From Corynespora cassiicola (Eukaryota > Ascomycota > Dothideomycetes > Pleosporales > Corynesporascaceae): a DNA stretch of 64,000 nt. Below the pieces are notes generated by a model. That model was not told the DNA's origin. It saw only the letters and a program-made list of their open reading frames with translations, and searched no databases. The stretch is from NCBI GenBank assembly GCA_022059125.1, contig JAEUWY010000004.1, positions 1,240,001 to 1,304,000 on the forward strand. Direction: 5' to 3'. Positions 54,359-64,000 of this stretch are shown here, one piece after another (the first letter of the stretch is position 1; every line of letters begins with the position of its first letter). The position numbers and the translations under genes are program-made.

Positions 54359-56182
54359 TCAATAAAAGTCTTCCCAAGCAACATTTTGTCCCGCCAACCA
54401 CTCCACCAATTGTGACCTAAGCTGTAAGCTCACACAAAGATACCAGGTCTCGACACCCTCGACTTTGAGGTCTTCCTGGCTGATTCTCCGCCTCTGAATG
54501 ACGATTCTCTTCTGTTTCAAAGTATCCAGCTTCTCTTGCGCAGCAGCCCCTCCCCCACCAACTCCCGTAACAAACAAATCTATATGCTCCGCCAACGCCG
54601 GATACAACGCCACAGTATCTAACACAAGCTCCAAGTCTTCCTCTCTGACTGTCCACATCAATTTAAACCCCCTCTCTCCTCCACCCCCCATCTGGACCTC
54701 CTCCAAACAAGCCAACAACGGCGTAATCCCCACACCCCCGGCCAAAAAAACCTTCTTCCTCGCATCCCCCCTGATCCCAAAATCTCCCCCCGTCCCCAAA
54801 ACGGGCACTTCAAAGCCCGCCCGCTCATTCTGCGTAAACAAAAACTTTGTCACCGGCCCCACATTCCTAATGGTCATCTCGAACTCTCTCTGCACCTCCC
54901 AATTTTTTCCTTTCGGGGGGCTAGAAATCGTAAATGTCCTCACGAAGTCGTCGTTCAGGCTACGCGGATCGTCGTCTCGCATGTGCTCGTACCCCATGTC
55001 GAGCTCGCTCTTGAAGTCCAGGGCGACCCACTGCCCCGGCGCGTATGCGATGCCGTCCGGGATCGAGAAACGGAAGCGTGCGATGGTGGGTGTGAGGAGC
55101 GTTTTCTTGGTCAGGGTGGCGGACTTGTATGCCGGGGCCGATGCGATCGAGGCCTGGACGTTTCCCTCTGAAGGTAGCGTGCGCACGCGCGGGTTATACG
55201 GGCTAGCCTCCTTTTTCGTGCCGCGGAACGGTAGGCCGCCGTCTACGAGGCGCGCTTCTTGGACATTTATTTTGACGGCCAGGTTGCTGCCGGGGAGGAG
55301 GGCGGCGGCGTCAGGGCCGATGAGGATTTCGGCCGTACCGGTCGTGTAGAGGACGGTGCCGGTTTTGTAGTCGGGGAATGTGACACCAACTTTGGGGTCT
55401 AGCTGGAGGTTGCCGAGGGTTTGGTAGAGGCGGTTTCCAGAGTATTCGGGGTAGATGAAAGAGGTGGGGGAGAGGAGGCGGACAAAACCTGGGGGCCCGC
55501 CGCGGTGGTTGGTGTCCATGTCCGAATCTGTGGTGCTGCTGAGGAAGAACATGTCGGACTCTCTTACGAGGGTCATGGCGGCGTCTGACAATGTGGCTGA
55601 TTGAGAAACGAGGTTCGGGGTGACGAGGGCAGGCTTGAGTTCGTATTGGTTGAGATATTTGGGGCAGTTTCCTAGGCTTTGCTCGATTTTGGTGACGAGT
55701 TGGATCTGGTCCTGCTTCTCGGGGGCATCCAAGGGTTTTTCTTCAACTCCATCGAATTCAACATCTACTTCGCCTACGCACCCAGCGACCATACGTCCGA
55801 ATATCTTGACTCGCTTTCGGGTCATAAGGTCGATAGCCAGTCCTGATACCATTTTCATGCTTCCTTGGACCATCTCTCCCTTTTCGACATTGCCCACGAG
55901 CGCTTGTACGACCGGATCGTTCGTTCCGTCAACTATGGTACGAGTACCGATGATGCCTCCTCCCAAAGGCTGAGAAAATCCAGGTGATCCCCCCCATAGA
56001 GTGGTCCAAGGGCGTGACTGTGAATCCAGCGTACCCAGCGCAAGTAAAGGTCCCCGTTGAAGCATGAAGGAAGCCTGCTGCGTCAACATGGAAGCTGTCG
56101 GATTATCGTGATCGGGAACATGCAACAACTGGTGCATCTTCCCCTCACCCTCGTTCCAATTCATTGCCAGGGAGAACGCCAT
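54359..56182 (-). CDS. PNPOx-like FMN domain fused to ferredoxin-NADP-reductase-type flavin reductase (607 aa)
   Basis: Intronless. Residues 1-300 hold a pyridoxamine-5'-phosphate-oxidase-like split barrel in two halves (SFMLQRGPLLALGTLDSQSR, ESDMFFLSSTTDSDMDTNHR, VRLLSPTSFIYPEYSGNRLY). Residues 350-607 hold an FR-type module: RFRFSIPDGIAYAPGQWVAL, FVRTFTISSPP (FAD motif, RTFT for RxYS), VFLAGGVGITPLLACLEEVQ (NAD(P) ribose motif GGxGITP) and LKLMWTVRE-like. No C-terminal [2Fe-2S] ferredoxin domain follows, so electrons would pass from NAD(P)H through FAD to the FMN barrel or to an outside acceptor. The substrate is unknown. The start at MAFSLAMNWNEGEGKMHQLL is conserved in style for this fusion type. 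Confidence 0.88.
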   Translation of the reverse strand: MAFSLAMNWNEGEGKMHQLLHVPDHDNPTASMLTQQASFMLQRGPLLALGTLDSQSRPWTTLWGGSPGFSQPLGGGIIGTRTIVDGTNDPVVQALVGNVEKGEMVQGSMKMVSGLAIDLMTRKRVKIFGRMVAGCVGEVDVEFDGVEEKPLDAPEKQDQIQLVTKIEQSLGNCPKYLNQYELKPALVTPNLVSQSATLSDAAMTLVRESDMFFLSSTTDSDMDTNHRGGPPGFVRLLSPTSFIYPEYSGNRLYQTLGNLQLDPKVGVTFPDYKTGTVLYTTGTAEILIGPDAAALLPGSNLAVKINVQEARLVDGGLPFRGTKKEASPYNPRVRTLPSEGNVQASIASAPAYKSATLTKKTLLTPTIARFRFSIPDGIAYAPGQWVALDFKSELDMGYEHMRDDDPRSLNDDFVRTFTISSPPKGKNWEVQREFEMTIRNVGPVTKFLFTQNERAGFEVPVLGTGGDFGIRGDARKKVFLAGGVGITPLLACLEEVQMGGGGERGFKLMWTVREEDLELVLDTVALYPALAEHIDLFVTGVGGGGAAAQEKLDTLKQKRIVIQRRRISQEDLKVEGVETWYLCVSLQLRSQLVEWLAGQNVAWEDFY

Positions 56183-57144
56183 TGTTCCGAAATTTTCGGC
56201 TGTATTCCAAGCTCTTCCTCACACGACCGGCTCTGTAGTTTATGGGTTTAGAGACTCGATCGCACACAGGCTCCAAATATATCCGTGGACTGCTCAGTGC
56301 TTAACAATCGTCCGTCTAGTCGGTTCGCATTATTCGTCGAGTCTTCGGCAAGTCATGACAATAGCACATCGGCATCACCACCGCTGATGGGCTCGGCATT
56401 TACTAATCACCTCTCCGGCCGCGGACTCCCCCGCAGCACATCATTGCTCCAACTCTAAGACTGCACCCCGCGACAACGCGCTGATCTGATGCTAGCGAAA
56501 CCAGTAATGCGACAGGACTAGGATAAGATGTGTAATGTCCCGGTTCCTGTCACTTGGGCCATGTCAGTGCCTAGACCGCTGTGCACAACGTTGCGTGTCT
56601 GTTGTAGAGGAGTGCACGCTAGGTGTGCTTACACAAATCATTTCCAATTTGCGATGATTCTCGTATAAAAAGATAGAGAAAGCGGTATGATAATGAACAG
56701 GTACTTCGTGATCAGAATAGAAGTCTTGGATGTCCCCAGCCCTGAAGGTGCCCGGCTGCTGCATAGTGCTAGTCTTATATAGGAAAGGCGTATACTGAGC
56801 ACGACGAAAACAATGATAGAAGCAAAAGCTGAGCAAAGCCCAACAATTACGAGAAAAACAAGGTGATGAAGATATTTGAAACAGTGATCTGTTCTAGTAA
56901 GTCTAGTATTGACAAAATCTCCGCTCCAGAGACCTCTTTACTATACTTTAACATAGCTCTGAGTGTTTGCTTAGTGGAAACTATCGCTGGGCTTGTAGGA
57001 TGAAATACTCGAGGTGCACCAAGGTTAAGTTTCTTGATCATATCATACAGGAAGCCGAGAGAAAAGTTGAATCATGATTGAAGGACTGACTATGTATTGC
57101 TTGGTTGGACAGGCTATCCACTGACCTATTGGCCAGAGTAGTAT
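56183..57144. other. 960-bp intergenic region
   Basis: Promoter of the flavin reductase gene on the left; the right part is A/T-rich. A 90-codon minus-strand frame (56564-56836) has no supporting feature. Confidence 0.5.
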
Positions 57145-57888
57145 CTATGGTCTTCTGCCATTCGTTCCATTCGTTCCACTATACCCTGGGACCCCCTCAT
57201 GCCACTCAGGCGCCCTCGGGCCCAACATCCAATCTTCCATGGCAAGCCAGCGACTCCATGTCCTCTCAGCGCTCTCAATCTCGCTGGTTCCAACATCATG
57301 AAGTGGACTCAGAAACGGAACCGACTCATGAGGCGACATGTCATACTGCAGTTTGGCCTCGGCCCATCCCACACTCTTCGCCGTGTACATGAAATTGAAG
57401 CGCTCAGTCTCATGCACAAATCCCACTCCTTTCTGCCAGTTGTTTCCAAAGAAGCTGCGCATGATCTCTTCTCTGTCCATCCCAGTTACAACCAGCCTTC
57501 GGATGTATGGTACGAGAGATACCCACACCGGGGGCTCTTGGAATCGATAATTCACCATCTGTGGACTATATGGAATAGTATAGACTGGTTGGGGAAAGTA
57601 GCCAGTGGATTTCATGGCCGGGCCAGCCGTCCATTGAAAAGGTAGGCATATGTTGATGAGGGCCGCAACTGCCTGAACTGCATGATCATGTTGGGCGTGA
57701 TCGACAAAGTATCGTTGGCAAGCCTGGTACTCGGCGTACCACTCGAGAATGGTCGGTTGATGTTCTTGCATTGCCTTGAAGTTCGAGTTTGGGTTTCCGG
57801 GAGTATATCCCCCAATTCCAGCTGACATTTCTCGCTGGCCGTATACGAATTGCGGTGTGCCGTTTTCTGTGAAGCGGAGAGGAGACAT
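57145..57888 (-). CDS. Conserved fungal protein of unknown function (247 aa)
   Basis: Intronless from ATG at 57888. The sequence is compact and Trp/Tyr/Pro-rich with a conserved-looking core (YFPQPVYTIPYSPQMVNYRF, WVSLVPYIRRLVVTGMDREE, IMRSFFGNNWQKGVGFVHET), which resembles a family of hypothetical proteins widespread in Pezizomycotina. No signal peptide, membrane segment or catalytic motif. The C-terminal tail is Gly/Asn/Thr-rich. The function is unknown. Confidence 0.75.
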   Translation of the reverse strand: MSPLRFTENGTPQFVYGQREMSAGIGGYTPGNPNSNFKAMQEHQPTILEWYAEYQACQRYFVDHAQHDHAVQAVAALINICLPFQWTAGPAMKSTGYFPQPVYTIPYSPQMVNYRFQEPPVWVSLVPYIRRLVVTGMDREEIMRSFFGNNWQKGVGFVHETERFNFMYTAKSVGWAEAKLQYDMSPHESVPFLSPLHDVGTSEIESAERTWSRWLAMEDWMLGPRAPEWHEGVPGYSGTNGTNGRRP

Positions 57889-60008
57889 TATGCAGATAGA
57901 GATCCTGTGAGAGGAATTGTATTAACATTAGACAAAAGGCCGCAGAATTTGAATGTCTATCGTAGGTACGTGGGGACTCACTGTGCTTGCTAAGATTGCC
58001 TCTGTCAACAAGATGCATTCAGGATGCTCATCAAACAGCTTTAATGACTATTTCCAATTGTTTTACGGGTGGAGTGCATGGGAAATGTTGAGGAATTCTA
58101 TGTTATAAGTCTATTTATTTAATAATCGAAACTCTAGAACCTTCAGCTGCAAGACGTAGTGGTTTTGTTTTTGTGATCACCGAGTGCCGTATTCGCCATA
58201 GAAGGAGTATCTCAGCCGTGCACATGCTCCAGTATCCTTGATTCAAGTATGTTGATCATTGCTGTTCATCTTCATAGGCTCGCCCAGCCATCCCGCAGCT
58301 TCCCACTCTGGCACTGTATGCATAGCAAGTGGCCTAGCCGTGTGGCTCTAGCGTTACTTCCCAACCAAGATGAGATAATGCTTCCCAGGTGGCGACGTAC
58401 ATCGAAACCTGTTGTATGCAAGAACCAGATCGGAGGCTCTGCGGACGACGCACGACGCACAACGGATGGGCCGGAGTCAGATCTACGCGATGCCCCACTA
58501 GGTAGGGACTTGAAGAAAGTGGCCAGCTGAACACATGCAGCCTTTTTCTTTGCTGGGTCGTCGGCGATTAATGGAGAAATTGACTGGCCGTGAATAGCAG
58601 GGTGTACAGCTTGCAGAAGGTAGGGACATGCCTTATTAGTCCTATCATACGACTTATCGTACGGCGATTCCTGCAACAGCGCAGATCAATATCCTCGATC
58701 GATCTGGTATCTAGCCGTTTAGTTGTTCCATCCAATCAGAAACTCACTGAATAGACGCTTGCGGATCGTCTTTGCTCAAAACCTGGATTTGAATCAAAGC
58801 CACGAGGACCGAATGCACCTCGCTTACAGAGGATACAGTCCTTTCTTCCAGGTGAGCTTAACGATAGGATAAACATGACTCGAGACAAGAGTTATCGAAT
58901 TCCAACCCATTGAGCGGACAAACAAAATGCGTTGGTCCACACCTAAATTGATGGAATCGTCAGTGTGTCCTTTCTCGGAAAAGCCGGCACATCCGTCCCC
59001 CCTCCCTAGACTTGTTGCGTGAAGATGGACTAGAAGCACCAACAGTTGGGGTACAGCAGAGGACAAGTAGCAGCTATGGTAAAGTCACGACGGTACCCAC
59101 TACCAGGGAGGCTGCAGTTCATCACAGGGAATGCTAATCCCTGCTGCAGACGGTAGATTATGCAACATATCAAGTGGCTAAGGCTGAGCAAAAGTAGTAT
59201 GTGGCTTTCGCACATGGATCGGCTATGAAGCTTTGCCACACTCCAACTGGGGTCCTTGTTCGGCACTTGTCAATAACGGAGAGCAGGCTTCGGCGAGATG
59301 AATCGTGCAAAATCACCGAGACGTGACCCCACAGCCACACAAATGTGGCGATGCACTCAGAAGCCATCACATCGCTACATCCCGTCCATAGGGATGTCAT
59401 CGCTTCAGATACCTCGGTTCACTGCGGAGTCATCTAGTCTGAACTGCGAAGGTCGATACGCAATACTTGTGCGCGGCTGTACCTTTTTGCATAGACCGCT
59501 CGCATGCTCTACCGCCTTTGTGCCCAATCAGTCTCGGCCGAGACGAGCATCCATGCTACAATCGGATCTGTCGAATAGTTCACATCCACTATCAAGCGCC
59601 GACTACGTACGCTACACGTGCGACGGACTATCCGACGCAACGCAGATCCACCCAGAGCCGCGCAAGTGTGGGGAAAACAACATGCCGCGACATGACCAGC
59701 ACAAACACCCGAAAATCGACCTCCAATGGCTGGCGATGCACTGGATACGAGAGTTTAATCGTCCGCCCAGCCACGACCGTGGCTTTCATAGCTGAAAGCG
59801 GCAGCTGAGCTGAGGGTTTCGGATAAAGCCTGGCCCCCAGCTCGTAAATCAGACCCCTCCCGCTTACCAGCGTCTTGTCGTGATCCTTCGAGCCTTGTCT
59901 AACTTCACGCCCGACGTTCCCCTCCTTTCTTGATCCCCGACGAACCACTCTCTTTGAAATATCCTCTTCGGCGTTCTTGTCTTTGGTGCATAGCACGCTT
60001 TTCTCGAC
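57889..60008. other. 2.1-kb region without a supported gene
   Basis: The longest gap of the window. Frames at 58272-58676 (minus) and 59298-59795 (plus) are Ser/Arg/His-rich, overlap other frames, and show no domain. Some decayed or very short gene may be hidden here. The last 200 bp are the leader of the downstream membrane-protein gene. Confidence 0.5.
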
Positions 60009-60869
60009 ATGCCGCGCAAAGCCCGCTCGAAACCGGCGCATTATCGCCCCCTCCCATTCCATGTCCTTCGCAGCGCGCAGCTCATCTCTGCTGCGGTCGT
60101 GGCGAGCATCATGGTATACTTTCTGTCAGAACTGAGTCGCGATCATTATCGTCTGCCGTGGACATTCCTGCTTGTATGTGATTCTCAATGCTTGGTCGAG
60201 CTGGAGGGTGGGAGATCAGCTCTCAGCCTCGCCTGTTGCCCTTGGATCACATGTCTTGGAGTGTTGTGAAGGTTGTGATGAACAACGAATCGCTGACTCT
60301 TGCGCTCCGTGAAGCTCCTAGCAGTATCCGTCCTGACAGTACTATCCCTCTCCGGAACAATCGTGCTGCATTGCTTCTACGGCCTGAACCCGCGCTTGAA
60401 TATGGTGTTGAATTCCCTGCTACTGCTGTTGTGGAGTGTCGCGTTTGCGTTGCTGAGCTGGTGGTCCGCTGGCACGCTGCGGCATGTGTGCAACAAGGAT
60501 AACTGGGATACAACGACGGGGATCACTGTGTGTCGCGAGTACAAGGCATTGTTTAGCTTTAGCCTGTTCGGATTTGTGTCGACGCTTTTGGCTCTGGTGC
60601 TGGATGTGCATACGATGCGGGGTGCCACTAGGAGGGGAAAGTTTACGCAGTTGAGGATGGAGATGAAGCGGGGGTTGGAAGATGAGCACATGCCAGAGCT
60701 TGCGAGGGGTGGCGAGGAATTCAATCCTAATCCCAAGGCAGGGAGGAAGCAGAGACCGAGAGGTGGTGATGGCTATGGGGTGCTAGAGGCAGAGTACGTA
60801 TATGATGATACAGTGTATCATGGTGCTGGGGGCCAGGTGGGAAGGAGAAGTCTGGAGGAGAGGGTATGA
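60009..60869 (+). CDS. Four-helix (MARVEL-like) membrane protein (239 aa, 2 exons)
   Basis: Exons 60009-60173 and 60315-60869 (intron 141 nt, GTATGT to GTGAAG). A basic N-terminus (MPRKARSKPAHYRP) precedes four hydrophobic segments: AQLISAAVVASIMVYFL, LAVSVLTVLSLSGTIVLHC, NSLLLLLWSVAFALLSWW and FSFSLFGFVSTLLALVLDV. A Cys pair sits in the loop between segments three and four (HVCNKDNW and TVCREYKAL). This is the layout of fungal MARVEL-domain proteins. The cytosolic tail is charged, with a Gly-rich end. A role in plasma-membrane organisation is inferred from fold only. Confidence 0.8.
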
Positions 60870-61211
60870 AGAGTACTTGGCCTATGGGGACTTCTGTGGC
60901 TGGAAAGGTATATTCTTTGGATATAATTACAAAACCGATCGACTAATTGTCCATTGGGATAATGTAAAATTACGTGTCATCACGTACATCTGCATACATA
61001 TAAGGTCATGAGGTCGATGACGCGAGCGCCACTACAGATATTCACGTGTTCGAGATCCTACATAGGTATCTAGGTGCTTTGATACAGAGTGTAATAGAAC
61101 AGACAACGAACGCTATCAAAATGAAATGGCTCTTACTTTGAATAATTTGAGGATCGACTTGTCGTCGCCAGAACGCCAGCCAATGCTATGTTATGCCCGG
61201 GTATCATGATA
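60870..61211. other. Convergent spacer
   Basis: 3' flanks of the membrane-protein and TFB3 genes; A/T-rich, nothing else seen. Confidence 0.6.
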
Positions 61212-62311
61212 CTAGAAAACGTCATCCATGTTCACGTCCTTGCCACCAGCAGCTGCCACTGCAGCATTATCCGTGCCAATATCAGCATCACCCGACACCT
61301 GGTTCTCTCTTGCGACGATCTCATCCTGGATGAAAACCCCAAAGCCGGCAAAGGCGTCGCATAATGCACGGCCATAGAAGTCACGCATGTCGTATCCGCC
61401 AGCGATGTGGCCAGGGTCATCCTTCGTCTTGGTGAGCCAGTCAACATGGTAGTTGTCCTGCACGACATAATATTGAGGCTCGAAGCTCCAGCCATCAAAG
61501 GGATCAAAGTCCTTGACCGGCTCAGGTGCCTTGCGTTTCTTGAGTCCACGGAACACAAAACCTGTATCCCTGACCGCATCGTCGGCGCCTTCTAATGGAT
61601 CTTGTGTGCCCGCCCCTGTCGCAGGCATTTTGCGCTGTGTGCCACCTTTCTTGAGAACGACCTGTGCGGTATCCGATGGCAAGGATGGGTCTGGATCGAA
61701 GGCGCGTCGAGACGCGTTGGGATTGAGCTCAGCCTTCTGTGCTTCTTCCCATAGGCGCAGCTTTCGCTCGGTAGCTTCGACGTCGGTTTTGAGTATAAGG
61801 TTCCACGTTACTTCTTCGACGGTTTCGAGGTAATCATTGTAGTCTTTCAGCGTCTCAAAATCGGACTCGACCTTGTCCATCCTGCAGCATGTCAATACGC
61901 GCGTATGATAGTTCTGAGTATGAGCTCTCACGCTCTAGCTACGCGCCGCCTGATATCCACCTCTCTCTCAACCTTCAAATCCTCGAATGTCTGCGCTCTG
62001 AACTTGGCCTTCCTCAACGTCCGTTTGCACCCTGCTATCGGACACGGCGCCGGCCCATGGCTAAATATGCGGTCCACACAGGACTCGCACATTTTATGGT
62101 AGCATTCCGGATTGACGAGGAAGCGCATGTTCGGGTTGAGGTACCGTGACGATTTGCACACGGGGCAAATGTCTGAGGTAGAGTCAGCGAGGGCGCGCGC
62201 GGATCTTGGGGAGCCATGTTGAATAGAGAGGCCGTGGAGAGATTTGGAGAGAGGAGACGCACCGCCATCTTCGACAAGACGCTTCGCGCCGCCGGCGCGT
62301 TGCTTCGACAT
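61212..62311 (-). CDS. TFB3: Tfb3/MAT1, TFIIH CDK-activating kinase assembly factor (349 aa, 2 exons)
   Basis: Exons (minus): 62311-61932 and 61881-61212; 350 codons. The N-terminal RING finger is of the MAT1 type: DICPVCKSSRYLNPNMRFLV, CYHKMCESCVDRIF, GPAPCPIAGCKRTLRKAKFR. The MAT1 helical region follows (TFEDLKVEREVDIRRRVAR, DFETLKDYNDYLETVEEVTW, NLILKTDVEATERKLRLWEE), which bridges the kinase-cyclin pair to core TFIIH. The C-terminal part contains QDPLEGADDAVRDTGFVFRG and a tail that in the family contacts CDK7/Kin28. The length is near the family norm. The gene is head-to-head with the Bud27 gene. Confidence 0.94.
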
Positions 62312-62648
62312 CAGGGCGAGAGTGGTGGTGGATGGCGAGGCCGAGGTTAGGAGCCTGAGCTTTGGGACGCGATAGCTTGGCTGACTAAACTAGGAACGAA
62401 GGGACTCTGGCTTTGACGAGCACAAATGTCGCGTCCAAGGCGAGAGAAAAAGAGGTTTAGACACAATTTCACATCCACCCAAGAGCCAGTGCTTTCTTTG
62501 ACGTGAAGCAATCCAAAGCATGGAGACCCCAGTCCGGGACTAGCGGCGCCAAGCCCTCGCTCCGTGCTGTTTATGTAAATCTGCAAAACCTTTTTTTTCC
62601 TGCACTCCTCTCCCCTCACCCGTCTAAATTCACATTTACCTCGTAGCC
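62312..62648. promoter_or_regulatory. 337-bp divergent promoter shared by TFB3 and BUD27
   Basis: Compact head-to-head arrangement. It includes a T9 run at about 62589-62598 and CT-rich leader sequence just before the Bud27 ATG. Confidence 0.6.
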
Positions 62649-64000
62649 ATGGCGAGCACCGCTCAGAATACGATGGAAGACATCGAGCGCCGTCGTGCGC
62701 AACTCGAGGAAAACGTCAACAAGCTGCGACAAGCCGTATCCCATTGGAGGCAGTGGGAGCTCGAGTATGAGATGCTCAAGGAAGAGATTCAGCATGCGAA
62801 TTCCCCTTCAGCTTCTCAGATGCTCCAGATTGGCCGCGACATGGGCGGCCGCGTTGTCAAAGAGAAAGAAGTCGAGGAGCTTCTAGGCAACGGCCCTACG
62901 AAACGAAGCGCTAACCAAATAGTTGACATGATATCAAAGCGAGTTGACTATGTCCAGCAAAACTTGAGCACTGTCGAAAAGCAGTTGGACACGGCTGAGA
63001 AACAGCTGGATGCTACGTCGCTGTTGCTGAACCCGGGAATGGTTGATGAACAGGGTCTGCCAATGATGGAGATTGAGGAAGAGTTGGACGAGGAGGGCAA
63101 TGTCATCTCAGGCTCCGTGTCCGAGCCGGGAAAGCAGACGCCTGCTCTAGTAGAAGCTCTAAGGAAGGCTGGGATCCAAAAGTCCGACCTTGATGAGGGA
63201 AAAAATCCCAAGATCACGGAGGTGGACTCGGATGATGAGCCATCATCCAGCGGGCCATCCAAAACCGCTACGGATGAGCCAAAGCCGGTACCATCTCAGA
63301 CAGCACCTCAGTCTGGATCGATACTCAAGTCAAAGGTGGAATCGGAGCCCTCGCAATCAACGCCCCAAAAGTCTGTTTCTTTTGCCGAGGACACGAGACC
63401 CCTGCCTTCGGGACATGGTCAGTCCAATCTCGAAGCTACTGGCTACAACGAGATGCTTGATGACTTCAACTGGACCCGTGGATCCAAGGTGATCGAAATC
63501 GATGACGATGAACAACCCATCGCCTCGTACCCCATCATTCCACAGGACGAATCTCCCGAGTCGGCCGAGTTGAGGAGGCAGATGCTTCAGTATGGACTCT
63601 CCGAAGTCGGCCAAGTTGTGGCTGAGCTCGATCTGGACCAGCCGACTGCCTCCTACTCGGATGATGAAGTGGATGATGATTACGGCGAGGACTACGACAG
63701 TGACGAAGAGAGCGAGGATGAAGACCAATACGGCCGGAGCACCAGGCGCGTTCTGACTGAAGATTACGAGAAGCAAATGAGGGAGCTTGAACAGAAGCTG
63801 AATGCTCGCATGTTGGAGAACGTCGGTCCTCGTCCGGAGAAGCATCCATACCAAGATGTTGCCGACGATGTTCGCATGCTGCGAGTGCGCAAGGACGACG
63901 AAGTCGACAAGGTCATGCCTGCCCCCGCTGAAGAAGCTGTAGACTCGGAAACTAAAAAGAAGAGCAAGGGCGTTCGGTTTGCCAGCAACTTGGATATTTC
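62649..64000 (+). CDS. BUD27: Bud27/URI-type prefoldin-like protein (3' end outside window)
   Basis: Open from ATG at 62649 to the window end with no stop (450 codons visible). Residues 1-135 form a prefoldin-alpha fold: two long helices (MEDIERRRAQLEENVNKLRQ, VDYVQQNLSTVEKQLDTAEK) flanking a short beta segment (QIGRDMGGRVVKEKEVEELL). Long acidic and Ser-rich regions follow, with the repeated short motifs KSVSFAED (about residue 240) and KGVRFASN (at the window end), and RSTRRVLTEDYEKQMRELEQ between them. This pattern is typical of Bud27/URI, an unconventional prefoldin needed for assembly of the three RNA polymerases and linked to TOR signalling. The assignment rests on architecture. Confidence 0.85.
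   Translation, partial: MASTAQNTMEDIERRRAQLEENVNKLRQAVSHWRQWELEYEMLKEEIQHANSPSASQMLQIGRDMGGRVVKEKEVEELLGNGPTKRSANQIVDMISKRVDYVQQNLSTVEKQLDTAEKQLDATSLLLNPGMVDEQGLPMMEIEEELDEEGNVISGSVSEPGKQTPALVEALRKAGIQKSDLDEGKNPKITEVDSDDEPSSSGPSKTATDEPKPVPSQTAPQSGSILKSKVESEPSQSTPQKSVSFAEDTRPLPSGHGQSNLEATGYNEMLDDFNWTRGSKVIEIDDDEQPIASYPIIPQDESPESAELRRQMLQYGLSEVGQVVAELDLDQPTASYSDDEVDDDYGEDYDSDEESEDEDQYGRSTRRVLTEDYEKQMRELEQKLNARMLENVGPRPEKHPYQDVADDVRMLRVRKDDEVDKVMPAPAEEAVDSETKKKSKGVRFASNLDI

Noticed and set aside
58681..58800. Possible tRNA because of a TGGATTTGAATC stretch resembling a B box
   Set aside because: No matching A box and acceptor stem could be formed by eye; no tRNA is claimed.
58272..59795. Frames of 134 and 165 codons in the 2.1-kb gap
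   Set aside because: No recognisable domain or coding signature; left as unannotated sequence.

Overview
The window is nuclear DNA of a filamentous ascomycete (Pezizomycotina, perhaps a Dothideomycete; the class is a guess). Most genes carry 45-70 nt introns with GT..AG ends and CTAAC-like branch points, and the protein families are typical of this group: a Zn2Cys6 regulator, HSL-type esterases, TIM17, Vps27, Tfb3 and Bud27. Exon models were built by hand from splice signals, reading frame and family knowledge. No database was searched. No RNA gene, CRISPR array or intact transposon was seen.

Layout. 0-1.3 kb: 3' part of a Cue2-like CUE/DUF1771/Smr protein. 2.8-4.6 kb: a four-exon gene for a secreted Gly/Ala/Thr repeat protein whose true frame has no long ATG-started ORF. 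5.8-13.6 kb: a Ser/Pro-rich nuclear-type protein, a polytopic membrane protein, a Zn2Cys6 transcription factor rebuilt from four exons, and a small mitochondrial-type protein. 14.3-20.5 kb: a decayed metabolic island with a truncated glutathione transferase, an O-methyltransferase with three in-frame stops, fragments of probably two cytochrome P450 genes, and one intact esterase. 20.5-24.3 kb: an AT-rich, gene-poor stretch with one unknown ORF and one degenerate gene.

24.3-47 kb is mostly housekeeping. It holds argininosuccinate synthase (with a 20-nt microexon), a Doa4/USP8-like deubiquitinase with a rhodanese domain divergent from the ESCRT-0 subunit Vps27, a type II membrane sugar transferase, an alpha/beta-hydrolase-like protein without a serine elbow, an isochorismatase-like hydrolase, a coiled-coil membrane protein, two tail-to-tail genes sharing an undescribed Cys/His motif, and TIM17. 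47.7-64 kb: a dynamin-family GTPase with an internal nuclear localisation signal, a second esterase, a putative zinc-binding protein, a flavin reductase fusion, a conserved unknown protein, a four-helix membrane protein, and the divergent pair Tfb3 (TFIIH/CAK assembly) and Bud27/URI, the latter cut by the window end.

How genes relate. The Doa4-like enzyme and Vps27 act on the same ubiquitinated endosomal cargo and share a 574-bp promoter region. The 14-20 kb island looks like the remains of a small biosynthetic or detoxification cluster that decayed by point mutation, frameshift and deletion.
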